Source: Brachyhypopomus gauderio (Eukaryota; Chordata; Actinopteri; Gymnotiformes; Hypopomidae). Taken from it: DNA of 64,000 bases. Numbering within the stretch: position 1 is the first letter of the stretch; every line of letters starts with the position of its first letter. The translations under genes were made by a program, and so were the position numbers. Below the pieces are notes generated by a model, which had not been told where the DNA came from, did not search any database, and saw only the letters and a list, made by a program, of their open reading frames with translations. This document shows, one piece after another, positions 45,142-58,380 of this stretch. The DNA is taken from NCBI RefSeq assembly GCF_052324685.1, contig NC_135214.1, forward strand, positions 3,651,371 through 3,715,370, read 5' to 3'.

Positions 45142-48100
45142 CTCTAAAGCCAAGGCAGGACAGCAACTGCAGGCCCCTAGGTGGAGATGGGTGGACAGGC
45201 ACAGTGCCGGAGTGATGACGTGAACACACGGAGACCAATGACTGCATGCATGCGTGCACAGAGACAGGCTAGCTGGCACGCCGCGCCCGCAAGGAGGAGG
45301 AGGGGGGTGGGAGAGACTCGCGGCCACCTTCGTCTCTGCACCCTACCGTCACGGCGGGATGCCAAGCAAGGAGCAAGTGGAGAGGGGGGGAGGCCGGCGG
45401 TTCACGTGCAAACCCACGTGAGGTGCCAGGCGCACGCCCTACCTGGCGATTGCGTCGGCATCATGGAGGGCGACGGGGCCACGTTGCTGTGATATGGAGT
45501 GGGCGGAGACGTGAGGGGCGCGTAAACCCCGTGGCCTCGGATTGGCTGCTGGGGCTGCATGTGGGGCATGAGCGTATCCATGACATCCACGCCCACCGGC
45601 GAAGGAGGGTTGTCATCCTCGTTCACGGAGCGGCGGCGTGCGTCCTGGTTGCTGTCCACAAACATGTTCAAGAAGGTCTGCGGCAGACGCAGGCAATCGC
45701 CAGTTAATGAGGCAAACCAAGCGAACAGCTTCAGATCGCACACACAGTCCCCATTTCTCAAAGCAGCAAAACAAGACACACGGCAACAACTAATACCAAA
45801 TACAACTGCCAACACTCAGAAATCACGGTCATGTGACCAAGGGCACAAAGCCTTTTTTTTTTTGTACCTTCAGCCCAGGAGCAGGATAGAAGCCCTCCAC
45901 GATCTTGGTGTTATCGAAGAGGCTGTAGGCCCCGTCGCGGATGGCCACCACACCTCTGCTCCGGCAGTAGATGTCGATGCAGTACATGTTGCGGAAGGCC
46001 AGGCGGATGTGCGTGGGCGACTGAGGCAGGATGGAGAAACACTGGTAACCCGTGTTGGTCCTCTGGGTCAAGCCCAGCATGGGGACAGTGGGCAACTTGT
46101 TGATGGCATTCAAAGGGGCCTGCGTGTCCGACAGCACCTGAAAGCAACATCTGGAGTTAATACACGCTCAAGAATCTATTTTTTTCATAGTGGAAATGAT
46201 TGATGAAGCAGAGTATTCCAGTGGAATTACGGAGTTAACACTCCAAACCATGGGTGGCCAACCCGTCAGAGACCAAGAGCCACTTTTTTTTACTGTGTTA
46301 CGGCAAAGAGCCACATCATACAGGGACATGTAAATTGTTGACGGGGGGGTATGGCGAGTGTAGATTGTTGACCGGGGAGGGGGGTTGTAATGGACAAAAA
46401 AATAAGTATTATATTGCGATCAAACGATCGCCAATTGGGGTGGCGAATTAGAAACTCGTGTGAGCGTGTGAAGACAGTCAAATGTGTGTTTTCCACTACG
46501 CCGGTTTTTAAAGTATTAGCGGCTCGCTAGGCTTGTAAACAAACTGCGCACCACGAAGATGTACCAGTGTGTCGCCCTCAGAGTTGATGAGGTAACCGGG
46601 CCACGACACAGTGCAGGTGAGAGCGGACCGGCTGGGGAGCCGCATGAAACCAGGCAAAGAGCCGCAGGTTGGCCATTCCTGCTCCAAACTGATCGGCCGT
46701 TTCTACGAGTGCAGACCACACAAAACTACTTCACAGCAAACCCGAGAAGGAGGACCAGTCCGGACCTGTAGAAGCTGCACCACGTTGGGGGTTTTGTTGA
46801 ACATCTCCTGCAGCTGGTGAAGGATGATATTGTGGCAGTTGCTACAACCCGAGTTAGGCCCAACCGTGCCCAAGGCTAGGTGGAAACGCTGGTTCACAGA
46901 GTTCCACTGGATCGTCACCTACACGAAGATCAGCATACAGAGTGTTACAGGCAGCTCAGCCTGTAAGCACGCTGAACAACCAATTACCATACAAACTCCC
47001 CAACCATTCACCAGTAATACTGTGTAAGGAAAGTATTCACTATACAGATTTGTACTCACCGAGCTGCCTTTGGTGTTACCGTAACACAGAACCAGCTTCC
47101 GATAATTATACAACCGTATTTCAGAGAATAGTCCCAGATAGGAGGGCATTTCTGCAAAACGTGAATTTGAGATAGTTAATTTATTAAGTTAACTAGGTTC
47201 AGATGTCACGTGAAGTCCACGGTTACCAGAGCAGCCTTTCTGTCCATTCTACAGAAGTGCAATTCATCACAAATGCTCTCAAGCACAAACCTAATCTACA
47301 TGTGTCACTGTAACCTGATATATAACAGAGACATGCTGTGCGCAGAGTAAATATGGCAGAGTTCTCACCAGGCAAGGCACGGGAGAACTCCAGCACGCAC
47401 TCATACAGCTGGCTAATGCTACTCCAGTCGTTGAGGAACATCTCCACCACCTTCCTTCCTCCCACGGGCTCCGATAACGGGTTCTCGTACGTCAGGTAGA
47501 CGTGCCGTGTGGAAGCTGCACAAAAACGCAGAAGGGCAGAGCTCTCAGCCGTCCAATCACACGTCTTTCTAACGCACTAGCTGGTGTCGAAGGAGGAGGG
47601 CAAATCTCACCCTGCTCTTTACTTGAGGTGCTGTTGAGGGGGCAGTTGGCAAAGACCAGCTCTGCCACCCAGGTGCGGTTGTTGCGGCCCTGTAGTCTGA
47701 AGGTGCAGTCCAGCAGGGAGCGCTCCAGAGCCTTCCTCGTCTCCTCGCTCACGCCTTTGGAGGGCGGCACCCTGGGAGGAGAGGGCAGCAGGCTGGGGCA
47801 GGCAACACCAAACATGCAATTCTCCAAAATCTCAGGTTGCGCGAAACCCGAGATTTCTGATCAGGTTACACAGGACCCGAGCAAGCCCGCGAGTCCGGTT
47901 CCTTCGGACGCGACGGGACGCAAGCTCTGGTTGTAATACATGCTGGGTCTTACCTCAGGACTCGTATAGCGTGGGTGCAGCCGTCCCCTTCAACCTGGAC
48001 CCCCTGATGAGGGATGTCCATCGTGGACAACTAAAGGGAGGACAAATTAGGAGTGAATCACATCTTCCTCACATTATATCAATGTGTCCTAATGAAAGCG

Positions 48101-51100
48101 TTCAGAAGTGTTAAAGGCGGCCCCCGTACCTCACAGCGCAGGCCAATGAGAGGCATGTTGGTGTCGCACATAGCCACCAGGTGGGCCAGCTCCTTATTGA
48201 ACGCACACATCTCCCCTGAGCGTTTGGGCTTTTTGGGCTCGACAGAACCTTGCTCTCCCGACAGCTGCACAGACAATCGGAGGATTCTCGAGCAGCAAAT
48301 CTCCTGCACATTTAGACTCTTAAACAGAGGGAAGCTTTAATTCACTGCGGCGAGCAGACATCGTCGCACCTTGCGTTTGGCGCCGGGCCGGGCCAGGCGT
48401 CCGGAGGAGAGGTCCTGCACCAGCTCCTCCAGTTTGGGCTTGAACTGCTGCAGCAGCAGGGCACACGGCAGCCCCTCCCCCTCCGGCTGACTCACCGACA
48501 GGAAGTAGTATTTATACTGCATCTCCGTGGGAGTGTTGGCCACATCAAACATCTCAACCACCTGAGGAGAGAAAGGCGGTTAGGTCACAAACCGCCTTCA
48601 GCGACAGCCCTTTTTAAAGAAGGGCTTTAAAAAAAATGTTTACCCTGAAGGACAACCGAAGTGTAATGGAGAAAGGCAGAAGAGTGAAGAGGATGTCGCG
48701 CACACTTACGATGTAGTACTGCGGCAAACGGGTGAGCTTGATGAAGAGGCGTTGTTTTGATAGGTTGCCCACCGGGTGAGAGGAGGAATTAGACAAATGG
48801 AGAGTATTCGTGCATAGCGTAGGTAGATGCTTCACGGACTGCCTACACCTCTGCTCGCCCAACCAGAACCTATTCAAACAGAACGGAGACGCTCTCGTTA
48901 AACATCGGCTCCGGCGCGGTTCTGCTCACGAGGGGAAGCACCCGAGCTCACTTCAAAGAGGAGACAAAGCTTACTTCAGCTGCTGCAGCCATGTGATGAT
49001 ACGCTTCATGTCATCATTGATGGTTTTCTCAATGTCATCCAGCATTGACTGATCTGGGGTGGGGGTGGGGGAGTCATAGTATCAGTGGTGAAAGGCTATC
49101 TAGAGAGTTCAGCAAAACAGCTAACATCATTATTATAGCACAAGAACAGATAGAATCAGTTAGTAATACTCCGGCGTTATTTTTGTTAGATTTTTTGCCT
49201 TATAATTTTTTACTTCAGACAATAGTCATCACCGTTTCCCAAACAAATTTCTAAACGCAGAACATTTGTCACCATATCTGCAAATGAAGCTGGTAGCTGT
49301 TATTCATGTCAAAAGCAATATTTGCAATTATAATCCAAAACAGATGGAGCAATTTGTTTAAATAAACAAACACATACTTCTGCAGAAAAAAGCATTTGGG
49401 ATAATGTTTGAATAACCTTTTACGTGACCTTACCAATTCCATACAACATAGGCTGAAACATTCCCGAGTGCAAATCGACAAATATGTGAAGACACTCCGA
49501 TCGTCCACAGGGCTCCAGGATGGGGATGACCAGCGTGGGCAGGGCGGTCTCTATGAATGCTGGACAGAAACGAACCATCTGAAGTCATGCGTTTTTACGT
49601 ATCCCCACGTCCCATTACACAGGTGTTCCCAACCATGCTCAAAGGAGAAGATTCCTGATCCATGAGAGCAAATCACTCTTACAGTTGTCACTGGGGTTGC
49701 TGCTCTTCAGTATGGCTTTGAGTTCCTGTAGCTTCTGATGGGAGCGGGCGTGAACGCTGTCAATCAAAAGTTTTTCCACTGAGAGATGGTCAATCTGCAA
49801 TAATAATAAAAAAAAAGACCAAAGCTGACTTTGTTTAGGAGTAACATGAGTACCAGGTTTCCCCTTGTACTAAACCGTCTGGTCACGTTAACACTGTTCT
49901 GCAACGCTCACCTTCATGGCTCTTTCCATTAGCTTAGAGTCGCACGCTGGCAATGGAGGCTCATGGAATATCTGCAATGGCTTAGATCCATCCGTCTCAT
50001 CGATCTTGATGCTGACCTTGTGCACGGCCGCCGTGCCCGTCTTCCGGCCCAGCACCTGTTGACTGGAGCACACGAGCGGCGTGAGGCACCACCGTGGAAA
50101 GATCGAGGCAGGGGAAAGGGTGAGGTGGGCGGGCTCTTACTTCCAGACAGCCAGGGTGAGGCACCTGGCGGGGAGGTAGCGCTCTACCTGCACCAGGTCG
50201 CCCCAACGCTCCCGGATCAGCATCAGCGTCTGTGAGTGCAACACCTCCAGCTGCAGCGACAGGCAGAAGGAGTCTGGCGAGGCCAGTCAAGGAGCGCAAG
50301 AGCCACGGCCATGGGCCCGTTATAGCGTTGCAAACTAAGCTAATCAAGACAGTGTCTGCAGCAGGAGTCTGCCAACTACTGACAAGTTGCACTCTCAAAA
50401 ACAGCACCCATGTGGTTAAGCTACATTTACACATTCACCAAAAGTGTTGGCTCAAATTTCTCCATTAAAATCAATTTCAAATTTGAATGCAAGAACCCCA
50501 GAAAGGTACAATTTGTGGTATACTAGGGGCCTGTTTAATCAATTTTTAAAACAGATATGCCTAAGCATCAAGCAGTACACGGTGACACACAATGTGTCAT
50601 GGCTTATTACGAATAATTGTGTTGAATACTAAGGGACCGTAGGGGAGGGAAGAGGTGACAGACAGCACATTGTGGAGGAAGTGGCTGCAAGGATACGCAA
50701 GACGCCGTACATGTCCTGGAGGGGCTTTTCATCTGCAAACAAGCGGGACTGCACCAGCTCATGGATGTAGTTCACCTGCATGCTGTGGACCAGGGCCCGG
50801 CCATCTGTGCAAACACATCAGAATATATTAGCATCCAACTGAACACCTTCGAAAACAGGAAAAAGATCATATGCTCAGCTTATGTGTACCGTGACATAGA
50901 TTTATTATACACACCCCCTGTCTCCTTGTCCTCGACCAGAATCTCCAGTTTCAGCAACCTCCAGGGAATGTCTGGATCATCCCCCATCACCGTTAACGTG
51001 GCTTCAAACTCACCCTCCACACGGAACTTCACCCGCCCGTTGGCTACAGAGAGCGAACAACAGCGAAAGAGGTTGGTATCATGCGGCGTAGTGGTTTGTT

Positions 51101-52837
51101 ATAATGCAACAAGAAGCTAACTCTGTCGTGAAGAGAAGGTTGCGATGAGTACCTACCCACGGTGAGGTTAGCAAGCTGGGGTGGAAGATCAGTGGTGACT
51201 AGTCGATGTCGGAGAATTTGATTCAGCTGGTTCAGAGTGGTCTGCTTCTCTGCTTTGGTGATGGGGTCTGGAGGAATTATTTTGTCCTGAAATGAAACAC
51301 AATTTTACAGCTCAACTTGGCCATTGATGCATGAAAAAGGGAAAATAACACAAAAGGGAAAATAACACACTCACACTTGTGCTTATGAGTAGCCAGCAGT
51401 TTTCAGCAGTTCACAAGCATCTCAGAAGCAGAAGCATCAGCATGCTCAGATGCTCAGAAGCATCAGCATCTCGTTTATTATTGATTTATTAAGTCTGACT
51501 CATTAGAGCAGAGGGGTTGATCCAGTACTCACCCGGATGCATGTGGGAAGACGTGGGTATGACCCAGTGGTCAGAACATCAATGGCAAAAGGAATGGCAA
51601 AACTCGGCAGGCGGGCATGAACCAAGGCGTCCCGGGCCAGCGATGCCAGTCGGTCCGCCGTGTCAACGAACAAGAAAGCTTGCTGGTCCAGAAATGCAGA
51701 AATCATCTGTAGACAGAAAGAACAATAAGGACCCAGAACAGCCTGCAGTTCATCTCAGAGGGGCATAAATGACAGTAGTGGACAGCCATCTGCACCAAGA
51801 TGGCAGCCCAAACATTAATGTGTACTGGTTGACATTTGGTGAACTTTGTTGGAATAGACAGAGCAGCTAGAAAATGTAATTGGGTAACAGGAAAGTAAAA
51901 TCTGAGGACAACACACCGCACACTTTTCCACTTTTCCAGCATTGCTTGCCCATTTCACAAGAGCAAGGAGCCGAACGAAAAGCTGTCGCGTCCGACTGGC
52001 AAACTGGACTATTTCAATTTTCCTGTCAGAAACAGCAGCAAGGACAGGAAATCAACATGACTGACACGATCTTTTCATCATGAGAAATGTCCGTTATGTT
52101 CAAATGATGGAGACCACGAACAGATATGTGTACCCTACACCACAAGCAAGAAAATGGTGAAATGCTACTTATTATTTCTTTAAATACACCAGATGGACGT
52201 TACCCACCTCTCCATGTCTGTTTTTCGTGGAAGTCTGTAAGAATAAGGATAAACGTGGGGATTTAAAAAAGATAAACATGACACAAATATTTAACCATAC
52301 AATATTAGCATTTTATATCAAAATCCGCTGTAGTTCAGGGGGTGAAATGTATGTATTTTTATTGGAATACAAAGTACAGGAAAATAGTAATATTAGAACA
52401 ACTAGCAAACCTAACAGTTCTAGTTAGCATTTCAAATATTAGTTAAATATGTCACATGTATGCTTAACTTAACACCAACACGTATGTGACATTAGTTTAT
52501 ACCACTGGTGAATAGAGGTAACCAGCTAGTTATGAAGGTGCGAATTAGACTGGCTAGCCGGTTAGCACAGACGGCTACTGCTCAAGATAAGCTAACCGGC
52601 TAAGCTACGTCTATTCATTGAAGCAGCCCAGAAAGTTAGCTGGCGTGTTATCATAAAACCCACTCACAGTTCGGCCAGCAGCGTTATTTCATGGTAGGTC
52701 CTCTGAAGAAGGAACTCGATCAACACACTCAGACGGACCCCCTGGGTGGCCGGCGCACCGGGGGCGGGTTGCGGCGCTGAGGTTGGACCCCCGACGGGGA
52801 CCAGTTGGCCATCTGAGCCGATTTGCACCGGAGCCAT
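40345..52837 (-). CDS. med14: Mediator complex subunit 14 (MED14), complete
   Basis: MED14 is the Mediator backbone that joins head, middle and tail modules and takes part in activated Pol II transcription. Thirty coding exons: 52837-52668, 52234-52208, 52022-51917, 51706-51533, 51286-51157, 51043-50915, 50804-50697, 50273-50141, 50062-49912, 49794-49683, 49559-49434, 49053-48975, 48869-48710, 48561-48370, 48264-48130, 48030-47954, 47771-47611, 47515-47369, 47151-47060, 46918-46766, 46137-45868, 45677-45443, 45012-44887, 44175-43999, 43825-43587, 41496-41317, 41214-41107, 41032-40907, 40733-40544, 40418-40345. All junctions keep phase; total 4,287 nt, 1,428 residues (human about 1,454). Matches include [92 protein letters not shown], the Ser/Pro-rich segment, [20 protein letters not shown] and the C-terminus [20 protein letters not shown]. 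Exon 2 is only 27 nt. Introns hold several hAT insertions. The N-terminal low-complexity region is shorter than in human. Confidence 0.97.
41843..42913 (+). mobile_element. hAT element remnant (1,071 bp) in a MED14 intron, 8-bp TSD
   Basis: Ends TAGGGCTGAACGATT and AATCGTTCAGCCCTA-type, flanked by GACAAGAC at 41835-41842 and 42914-42921. Inside, about 42,045-42,245, is a broken BED-finger exon (GSTSVV, then [18 protein letters not shown]). The transposase core is missing. A smaller repeat is nested near 42,634-42,775. Confidence 0.92.
42634..42775. mobile_element. Small MITE-like insert nested in the hAT remnant
   Basis: CAGGGTTGCCAAC at the left and GCAACCCTG at the right form short inverted ends. 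The interior holds GATCGATCGATC and the GTCCATTTTACACCCCCC block also found in other elements here. Flanks TATACCTG and TATCTGAG do not form a clean duplication. Confidence 0.6.
44375..44406. repeat. (CA)n(CG)n microsatellite in a MED14 intron
   Basis: CA repeats passing into CGCGCGCGCA; alternating purine-pyrimidine with Z-DNA potential. Confidence 0.95.
45061..45139. repeat. (CT)n(CA)n microsatellite in a MED14 intron
   Basis: About 79 bp of CT then CA repeats; open frames crossing it are artefacts. Confidence 0.97.
46249..46681. mobile_element. hAT-type element (433 bp) in a MED14 intron, 8-bp TSD
   Basis: Begins CATGGGTGGCCAACCC and ends GGTTGGCCATTCCTG. CTCCAAAC is duplicated at 46241-46248 and 46682-46689. 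It lies between coding exons 20 and 21 and ends only about 75 bp from the exon at 46766-46918. It contains GAGCCAC/GAGCCGC motifs and the inverted GTCCATT-type block. Confidence 0.9.
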
Positions 52838-53589
52838 TTTAAACAAGTTGTGTAGAGCGTTATAAATCAACACAGGACGTCCTCCAAACGCGTACTTGTG
52901 ACCAAGGAGTACTATATTATTGTTTTTTTCTAACGCTACTGCGTGGGCAAAATGCCTTCACCCCATGGAAAGTTCCTTTAAACCCGCTACTGAAACAGCT
53001 AGCCCCGAGAATCACCCGTCGCTCCTCACCGCCATCATCGCTGAGAAATACGTGAAGGCAAATTCTGTAACATTTTTTTCCAAGCCTCTTTTTCGAGAAT
53101 TTATTTTAAAATAAAAGTCTCATGTTGAGACGTCCTTTAAATAAATGTGTGTTTTCGATGCAGCCTGATTATCAGATGCCTGTATGTAAATACTGAAATC
53201 AGAAAACGTACGCGTGAAATGTAACATTTTAAAACTTTAAAATAATATCTAGTTGAAAAGTGAACGTAGAACTTTTATTTTGCAGAGCAATAACTCGTCG
53301 CGGTATTTGACGATATCTCCTGTGCGAGATAACGTGTGTGGATAAAAAATGAAGATTGTTCTACTCGACTTGGTTTTCTTCGTGCTTGATTACCACCAAG
53401 GATCATGTTAAAGCGTCGGGTTTCAAAAACCTCATATTCGAATTAGTTTAGCGGTGTTTCAGAAACATTAGAACAAGGAACCTCTAGAAGCACCACTTTT
53501 GACCCCCCCCCCCCCAACAGTAACCCTAACCCTAACCAAATAAAACGGTGGAAACAAATGTAATACATTTTAACTACATTTGCTTGCAG

Positions 53590-53625
<36 letters not shown>

Positions 53626-54899
53626 GTAGTATTAACAACAACAATAATATGTTTGTTGTTTCTGTTTCTTAATTATTTTATAAGCTTTGAGCCAAAACTG
53701 TAAACGTTTATTTGTAACAGAATTTTCCTCAAAGCTCTATTTGTTCATGCTTTTGATTGATTGTTTGCTTTAATAATTGATACTTGTTTGCCAAGACATT
53801 TTGTTTACTTGTTTACTGTTTATTGTTGTTTGGTTAATATATATTGCCACACAGTAAATACAGTCATACTTCTCTTTTATAACACTTGTAAATAAATGGT
53901 TAAACATACTTTACATCTAATTTCTAAGGTCATTTTCACTTCTGCTGTGGAGCTTCGCTTCTGATACACTAAGCTTATACAGCAACCATATTAAATGATA
54001 TTTACTTGCTAAAATTGTAATCAATTCCTTCTTTAGGGCATATTTGAAGCTCTTATCCATGATTCATGATTGTTCCAAAATAATCTCATTTGATGAATGG
54101 ATGTCAGATGAACAATTTGTAAGCTACTGTAACGATTTATAAGCTACTATAAAACAGAATGAAGAATGTATCCATTTTGTCAAGTTTAAAAATAAGAAAC
54201 CTAATAATGTATAATTATAGATATACTAGTAAAAAACGAATATCTGCTAAACATAAAGCTGCGCTTGTAGAGTTAAATGCCATTTAACTGCCATTTAACA
54301 GTCGCTGAGTGTTTTAACAAGGGCAATGTAGTGCGCTGCTGGATTTCATGCATTTATTTGCTGATGCATAGTACAAACAACTAACTTGTAAATAATTATT
54401 TTAATAACAATTGTCAGCAAAATATGTCATCATGAATAATAATTATTATAGTGGCCAAAAAGTAATAAAAGATGCTACGTGTTAAAACAAAACAAAATGA
54501 AACATTTTAAAGTTATATTTGATATATATTTGGTATTTGTAGAGTTCCAGAAAATTTCGGATATTATTTTTCAAATACATCCGTTTAAGAATAAAAAAGG
54601 CTTACGCAATCAGTTGATTAACATACATATACTAGTGTAAAGTTCTTGATCTCTTTGCTTTTGGTTTTGGTTAGGAAGTGCTCGTTGTAGTAAGAAAAGT
54701 ACGGTGATTTCTAAAAAGGGGCCTAGTGAGCCATAACTGCGCGTGCGCGATGGATCATACTTCCAAGTTATGGGAAGTAGAGCGCGGCACTTGCGGCACG
54801 GCGACTGGCTCAACCCGAACTGACGAGAGACTCTGGAGGAGGGGGGGCAGCCGTTGCTGGTGACGCAGGAAAAACACCCAACAGTAGACAAAAAAAAAC
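52838..54899. other. MED14-USP9X intergenic region
   Basis: Divergent promoters face each other across about 2 kb. The 100 bp right of MED14 ATG should hold its promoter. The rest is AT-rich with no gene. It includes a C run near 53,505-53,515 and an (AAT)n tract. Confidence 0.6.
53591..53622. repeat. (AAT)n microsatellite
   Basis: About eleven AAT units, followed by ACAACAACAATAAT. Confidence 0.95.
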
Positions 54900-55041
54900 A
54901 CACACAGGGACCTAATCGGAGACAGTTTAATATATGTCGAGCAGGAGATAAACGTATGACACAGCCGAACTTTCTAGCAGCGCGTAATTGACCAAAAGTG
55001 TGCGGTCGAAAGGGGGAAGAAGGTCCAATTTGATTTTTTTG
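54830..55041 (+). promoter_or_regulatory. usp9x: Likely USP9X promoter and non-coding first exon
   Basis: GC- and CpG-richer DNA begins near 54,740. A consensus donor (GTAAGTGG at 55042) closes a possible non-coding exon. The CpG-rich zone continues to about 55,620. Position and the known non-coding first exon of mammalian USP9X support this; the exact start is unknown. Confidence 0.5.
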
Positions 55042-56812
55042 GTAAGTGGCAAAAGGGGTTTCTTGCTATGTAGCTAAGCTAGCTAGCATCGGCTAAACCT
55101 TAGCGAGCTAGCCGTCGTTATCAGTCAACGTCAGTGGCGGACAGCCTAGCTGGCCGAATTCCTGTCATTGTGGAGTTGAGAGGCATTTATTTGTCATCCA
55201 GTACGTTACTGAGCTATTATTATTAATCCCATCCGGTCACACCACCGCGACGAGTGATTATAAACACCGCAGTTGGAGCTGTGAGTGTCAGCCTGCAACT
55301 TTAGGGAGTATCGCAGTACAAAGAGGGGGGTAGCCGGAGGTGGATGGCTAGCCCGACGAACATGGCTCGTCCAGCGAGCCTGTGGCGGTTCTGCATGTGA
55401 ACACAGACGAGTGGCGTTGAGGTGGCCGGCCAGCCGAGGCCTGTCGTGGGTGAGCTGTCGGGCGGCGGGGTGTCCTCGGCTCCTGTGCGCTTCATGTTCA
55501 CTCGGGGTGGGCTGGCAGCGAGCCTGGCGAGAGCTGAGACACGCTAGACGTTTAAAGTTCTCTGCCAGGCCCCGATCCAGCTGTTCTCCACTAAATCAGC
55601 AGGGTTAGCCGACCGATAACCTAGCCGGTTAGCTAACTAACTGGTCGTTTAAATATAAACGCCGATAGCTGGTCGGCTGTAAGTTCACCGCGGCTGCGTT
55701 TCATTATGGATGTCTGTGCGATGTTGACTTAACTCTCTTCGGAGTGTCGCTTGGTGTTTTAATCTGTCGTTTACATGGATGGTCCTTTTTTTAAACCAGC
55801 AACGCTAAAATAAAAACTATGCAATCCGATCAAATGTAGGTTAAATATCCAAGACTGCAGACTGGCTGGTGAGCTGGCTAGCGAGCCAATGCTGTCCGAG
55901 TAACAGGCACTTTTGTCGGTGTAAATAACTCACCAGCTGCGGCTACATGACGACGAGGAGGCCAGGCCTCGTCCTTTTTTTAGGCCTCAACACTTCTTCC
56001 TCGGTATCGTCAACTCTCCATTAAAATATGATTACAGCTGGCTTTATATACAGCTGGACGTCTCACTGGGGAAAACAAAAGTGCCACTTGGTTCGTATTT
56101 GAGTGTAAATGTTTATTTGTGTCCAGAAGTTTCTGTGGTTAGCCTGGTCGGTTAGCCTAGCCTGAGGTGGCTGCGCGAGCTCGTCTTGGTTACCTTCACT
56201 ACATAATTCATCTTAACAGCGAGCCCGCAATGCTGCTAGCTCATAATATCACACAGCGGGGAATTTAATGCCAATGTTACAATATTTTATCGTGTTTTTG
56301 GTGCCACATAATGTCTGGAGCTCTAGCTGGTGTCGTTTGTGTGTACCTGGCTAACTGGCTAACTTTACTCGGGCTGACAACAGGCGAGCTCACTAACTAG
56401 CCCAGTTAGCTAAATGTGCTGAACAATTTCGCTGCGATCTGTAGGTATTATTGTTTTATTTTGCCTCCAGTGTACACATTATAAAGTTAGTTTTTTACAA
56501 TAGTGCGAAAAGTAGGCTTGGGTAGATTTGGTATGATATAAATACACTGAAATGAAGCGTGTCGGTGGGACGTTGTTATTATTCCACAGTGGCAGGTACT
56601 ACTGCGTAAATAACCGTGTATTTATTTATTATTACAGTTAATGTGAAAGAGCTCGGTGGGTCATGGAGTAGCTAGTTTGAGGAGCAACGCATATTGGCAA
56701 TGCATAAATGTACTATTTTTTACATGGGAGGTGTACGGTTAAATTTTTATCGCATTCCAAGTGATAAACAGGAAACCTAAACAAATGGGCGCGTGTGCGT
56801 GTATTTTTTGAG

Positions 56813-56862
<50 letters not shown>

Positions 56863-58222
56863 ACATAGATTGATATAGATATTTTGCAGCTTTAGCTTAG
56901 AATGTAAACATCCGGGCCAAACTGGATGTTTGAAGGGCTGTGCAATGCATTTAAATGCTAGCAGAGGTAAATGCAGACAGTCAAGAATCTTTAAAATCAC
57001 AATTAAAATAATGCTATAGCTCCTGTTTCTTTTCCCCTGTTATGTCTAGCAGTTGAGTCATTGTGAAGAAAATGTTGTCTCTCTCTTGTTTCATGCCACA
57101 GTGCTTTCAGTTTAACATTAACATACCTTTTAGTACTCATACTGGTTTTAAACCTGATGTCAGTTACATTTTTAAGTAAGCGATACTTGATTGAAATAAT
57201 GTGGAAGCATTTGTAAATATATATTTAAAAAATACTTAAAGTATAAACATGAGTGTAAGTCCCTTTCTATCACTAAGAAGCATTTGATTCAGATATGATC
57301 AACAATACACTTCAGTTTCTCTGCATTTAGGGTAGAGCATACAGGCAACTTGACCCTTTTATGTGTTCTATATGTAATATTCTTCCTGTATTTGTTGGGG
57401 GGGGGTTACATAATACAGGAGGTCAGCTAAAACAACTCCTTTAGCTTAACGAGGGTTTTGAATTTTACTTTGCAGTAGTTGAGATGGCATTGTGAAAGTT
57501 AAACAAACCTGCAACATTGCATTCTCTTAATGACAACATTTGCTTGAGATATGTGAATACAATTAGTTATTTACACATTACACAGAATGTGTCTTCAGTT
57601 ATTTTATGCCTGTCTCTGTAGATGTGTGTTAAACTTAACACAATATTCATGCCTCAAGTCACAGCTATCTTGTTTGACCAGGTTAAGAGGTATTCTACAG
57701 ATGCAATACTCTGACAAGACATGAAGGACCACTGGTCTTTTTTGTTTGTTTTTGTCCCTTTTTGTGGTCTGCTCCATTCAGTACACTGACGTTGTGCTGC
57801 CCTCAGCATGTCTGAATCTTCATGAGCAGTCACGACTGTGTTTGTTTTCTTACTTTTTTCAAAGTGTGTATAAAGTGTAAACTTGTCAAAGTGGTTTGCT
57901 TTTTTGTAAAATTGAATTGATTTAAAATCAAACTGTAGGTCCAGATGTTTTTTTGCTGGTGAGGATTATGTTTTATATGTTCCGTCTTGCTGCTGCAGTT
58001 TGTTAACTGGTTAATCAATGATGAGTCTAAATGTTGATGGAGAGCTTTGCCCTTATTTCAAAAATGTGTCTGTATTTGTAATGGCCTGCTTATATTTTCA
58101 TTGGCAGAGTATTGAAGTAAGGCTCCAGATTAAATATGAAGGAGTACAACTGAAATTCAGCATTATGGCCTGTTGTACAGATCATTATTTCCACTGTGTG
58201 ATTCCATTCTTTTATGTTCCAG
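55042..58222 (+). other. USP9X first intron
   Basis: About 3.2 kb between the putative non-coding first exon and the exon carrying the start codon. CpG-rich at first, then AT-rich, with a (TA)n(GT)n tract at about 56,815-56,855. No separate gene is visible. Confidence 0.55.
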
Positions 58223-58380
58223 GTTATGCAATGTTCTCTGCAACACCCCCAGTCCTCCAGGTGGTGCTTTCACTTTCAGATGTGTGCCGGTTATCCATCA
58301 GTCCACAGGAGGCAGTGATTTCTTCCCGTGCGGCAACGACATAAGCAGACAAGATTGCAAAGATCTGCCCTCTGTCTACT

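Noticed and set aside
55285-55608. 107-codon Arg/Ala/Cys-rich frame near the USP9X start
   Set aside because: It is a GC-rich, CpG-island frame without homology; the real start codon is at 58381.
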